Source: Treponema_I sp045631425 (GTDB lineage: Bacteria > Spirochaetota > Spirochaetia > Treponematales > Treponemataceae). From it: a stretch of DNA of 42,248 nucleotides. The translations under genes were made by a program, and so were the position numbers. The notes beneath the pieces were generated by a model. It saw nothing but the letters and a program-made list of their open reading frames with translations, was not told the origin of the DNA and ran no database searches. Positions 40,708 through 42,248 of this stretch are shown piece by piece. The DNA lies in assembly GCA_045631425.1 (NCBI GenBank), contig JAZQUR010000067.1, forward strand, positions 1-42,248. Direction: 5' to 3'. How positions within the stretch are numbered: the first letter of the stretch is position 1; each line of letters begins with the position of its first letter.

Positions 40708-40737
40708 ATTGTACTTTTATTTTCCCCTTTCCGTCAA
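40708..40737 (-). promoter_or_regulatory. Promoter of the pgpH-ybeY-tlyC-TPR unit
   Basis: On the minus strand TTGACG (40732-40737) and TACAAT (40708-40713) are 18 bases apart, five of six matches each. The predicted leader is about 10 bases. The rest of the gap up to 40815 is AT-rich and shows no terminator for the upstream gene. Confidence 0.65.
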
Positions 40738-40815
40738 TACAATATTTATTATCAACCTATCTATATGTTTTATAATAGTAATTTTTTTTGTTATCGTACA
40801 CAATTTTGTTTTATA

Positions 40816-42248
40816 CTAATATAGAATAAAATCTCCATATTTATCTTCTACTGTTGTTTTCATACTACTCATTGGCTTCCAAGCAACAGATAATGTGAAA
40901 TATGGACTGTAATCATATCTATAAGGCTTTGAAGTTTTAATAAGTCGAGGTTCCAAGGTAAAACTAGAATTCAAAGTCCAGTCATGTAAATCATGAGATA
41001 AAGTCCATTTCAATTTTTTTAGCTTAAATCCAGAAGCATAACGTAATTTTTCATCCCAAAATGCAAATGAATCAAACAAGTCAATAAAAACATTTTTTTC
41101 ACCAGGGATTTCAATTCCCATATCAACATAATCCTGAACATAACGGAAAATCACATCGTTTCGGCTTTCTGAAGAAAATGATAATTTTAACGCATCATTA
41201 ATTTCAAACACTATTCCCTGAGAAAAAGAAAAATAGGAACTTGTTATTTGCACCAAATTAATTCTAAGTTCAGTGGCCAAAGTCGGTGCAAAGGAGATTT
41301 TATCTGATGCAAACTTCATTTTTTCTATTGAACTTGAATAATTTAATCGTAACTCATAAGGTAAAAACTCTTTATCTTTTACAATTTGCCATGTTCCATC
41401 TGTTGGAGAGAAAACGAAAGGATTTGTATAACTCATTGTATAGGCAAGAGTTAATCCCAAACCTTTTACCGAAGCAGAGAAATTATCTACGTGTTCATCT
41501 TCAATATTGTATTTAAAACTCTGACTAACTGTTAGATTTTTATCAAACAAGCTTAAAGAAGCACTTTGTGTAAATGGTTCAAAAACCCAAGTTTCATCAG
41601 TTTTTGATTTTTGCTTATATCCAAGAGAAAATCGCAAACTTGTAAGATATGGAAACTTAAAATCAAGGGAAACAGAATAAGAGTCAACCAAAGGTGGCAA
41701 GTTAGCAGTTAAAGTTAAACTTTCAGAAACTGCATTTCCAAATTGATTTGCAGAAATTGTTGTTGATAAATTGTTTTTTGTAACATAATCTTCATTCCAT
41801 TCTGCTTTTTCATAATCCCACTCAGGATTTTCAATATCCCCATTAAACTTTGTTGTAAGAAGATTTATTGCGGTGTTCCAAGAAAATGAAAAATCTTTGA
41901 AAGCTTCCACAAATGTAAATGGCTTAATTTTTACAGAATTTGTATTTTTTATATCAATTTTGCGAGAGCTAAAGTCCGATTTTCGTATATTTTCAGTAGC
42001 TTTTACGTTCTTTTCTGCATATTCTTCATTTATAGTTGGATGTTCTTGATATACAGAATTGAAATTAAAAGAACTTTTTGTAGACAAGAAATCATTTTTT
42101 ATAGAAAAGTTACTATTTACATCAAATGGCAAATTGTATTTCACAAATGACATTTTAATATTTGAAAGATCAATATCCTCTGGAGATTTGTATTCCTCTG
42201 AAAAATAATTGATTTCTGAGGAAAACTGAGGCTTTAGAGAATATGATA
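40816..42248 (-). CDS. Large outer-membrane beta-barrel protein, LptD-like, N-terminus beyond the window
   Basis: The frame is open to the right edge (about 477 codons visible). Residues upstream of the first visible ATG at 42153 (SEINYFSEEYKSPEDIDL) look like coding sequence, so the true start lies outside. The visible part is a series of amphipathic beta strands rich in Ser, Tyr, Phe and Lys. It ends in an aromatic residue (DFILY), as outer-membrane barrels do. The size and strand pattern recall treponemal LptD/OstA-type proteins, but no decisive motif is visible, so this is a tentative label. Transcribed toward the pgpH unit, 123 bases away. Confidence 0.6.
   Translation of the reverse strand, partial: SYSLKPQFSSEINYFSEEYKSPEDIDLSNIKMSFVKYNLPFDVNSNFSIKNDFLSTKSSFNFNSVYQEHPTINEEYAEKNVKATENIRKSDFSSRKIDIKNTNSVKIKPFTFVEAFKDFSFSWNTAINLLTTKFNGDIENPEWDYEKAEWNEDYVTKNNLSTTISANQFGNAVSESLTLTANLPPLVDSYSVSLDFKFPYLTSLRFSLGYKQKSKTDETWVFEPFTQSASLSLFDKNLTVSQSFKYNIEDEHVDNFSASVKGLGLTLAYTMSYTNPFVFSPTDGTWQIVKDKEFLPYELRLNYSSSIEKMKFASDKISFAPTLATELRINLVQITSSYFSFSQGIVFEINDALKLSFSSESRNDVIFRYVQDYVDMGIEIPGEKNVFIDLFDSFAFWDEKLRYASGFKLKKLKWTLSHDLHDWTLNSSFTLEPRLIKTSKPYRYDYSPYFTLSVAWKPMSSMKTTVEDKYGDFILY

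Noticed and set aside
40693..40815. Terminator after the LptD-like gene
   Set aside because: Only scattered A/T repeats are present; no stem with a T-tract was found.

Overview
The window looks like a chromosomal segment of a Treponema-type spirochaete. It is AT-rich, carries periplasmic-flagellum genes (flbB-fliK-flgD-flgE), and its FlgE keeps the Lys165/Cys178 pair used for lysinoalanine hook crosslinking in Treponema denticola. Many genes encode secreted or outer-membrane proteins with spirochaete-like architecture. No rRNA, tRNA, CRISPR array, insertion sequence or prophage is visible. Almost everything is coded on the minus strand. No gene-free stretch exceeds 300 bases; the longest is 187 bases (11067-11253).

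Layout. 1-2482: an Rhs/YD-repeat protein that runs off the left edge. 2583-6621: a four-gene flagellar unit with its own promoter and terminator, cut out of the larger fla operon seen in other spirochaetes. 6610-9450: a predicted metalloprotease with an outer-membrane barrel. 9567-11066: an NhaC-type antiporter, with a G8/T9 homopolymer upstream. 11254-12597: hexokinase. 12682-13620: a secreted protein of unknown function. 13646-16343 (plus strand): a BtuF/C/D-type ABC importer, converging on a second importer of the nitrate/sulfonate/thiamine-precursor type (16359-18815). 18953-34711: a long co-directional block that reads, in transcription order, Cas2-like protein, prfB (with its programmed frameshift), PEGA protein, ftsY, small secreted protein, lolC-lolD-lolE, mcsA-mcsB-clpC, FIST sensor, and a hydrogenase-like GGDEF-EAL protein. 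34774-35646 (plus strand): a secreted TPR-like protein. 35648-40692: pgpH-ybeY-tlyC-TPR protein. 40816-42248: the barrel end of a large, LptD-like outer-membrane protein, open at the right edge.

Most notable system: the overlapping pair at 18953-22629. A FIST-domain sensor is translationally coupled to a single chain carrying two [4Fe-4S] ferredoxin motifs, an [FeFe]-hydrogenase H-domain, a further Fe-S domain, a degenerate GGDEF and an intact-looking EAL. The H-domain keeps the four cluster cysteines but has lost the proton-relay cysteine, as in sensory hydrogenases, which suggests redox or H2 sensing wired to c-di-GMP breakdown. Second: the McsB in mcsA-mcsB-clpC has lost nearly all residues needed for arginine phosphorylation, while ClpC retains the phospho-arginine docking glutamates. 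Other points are an orphan Cas2-like protein, a run of apparently leaderless genes, and an Rhs protein whose shell is interrupted by a long coiled coil.

All functional calls come from reading motifs by eye. No database search was run, so novelty is not established.
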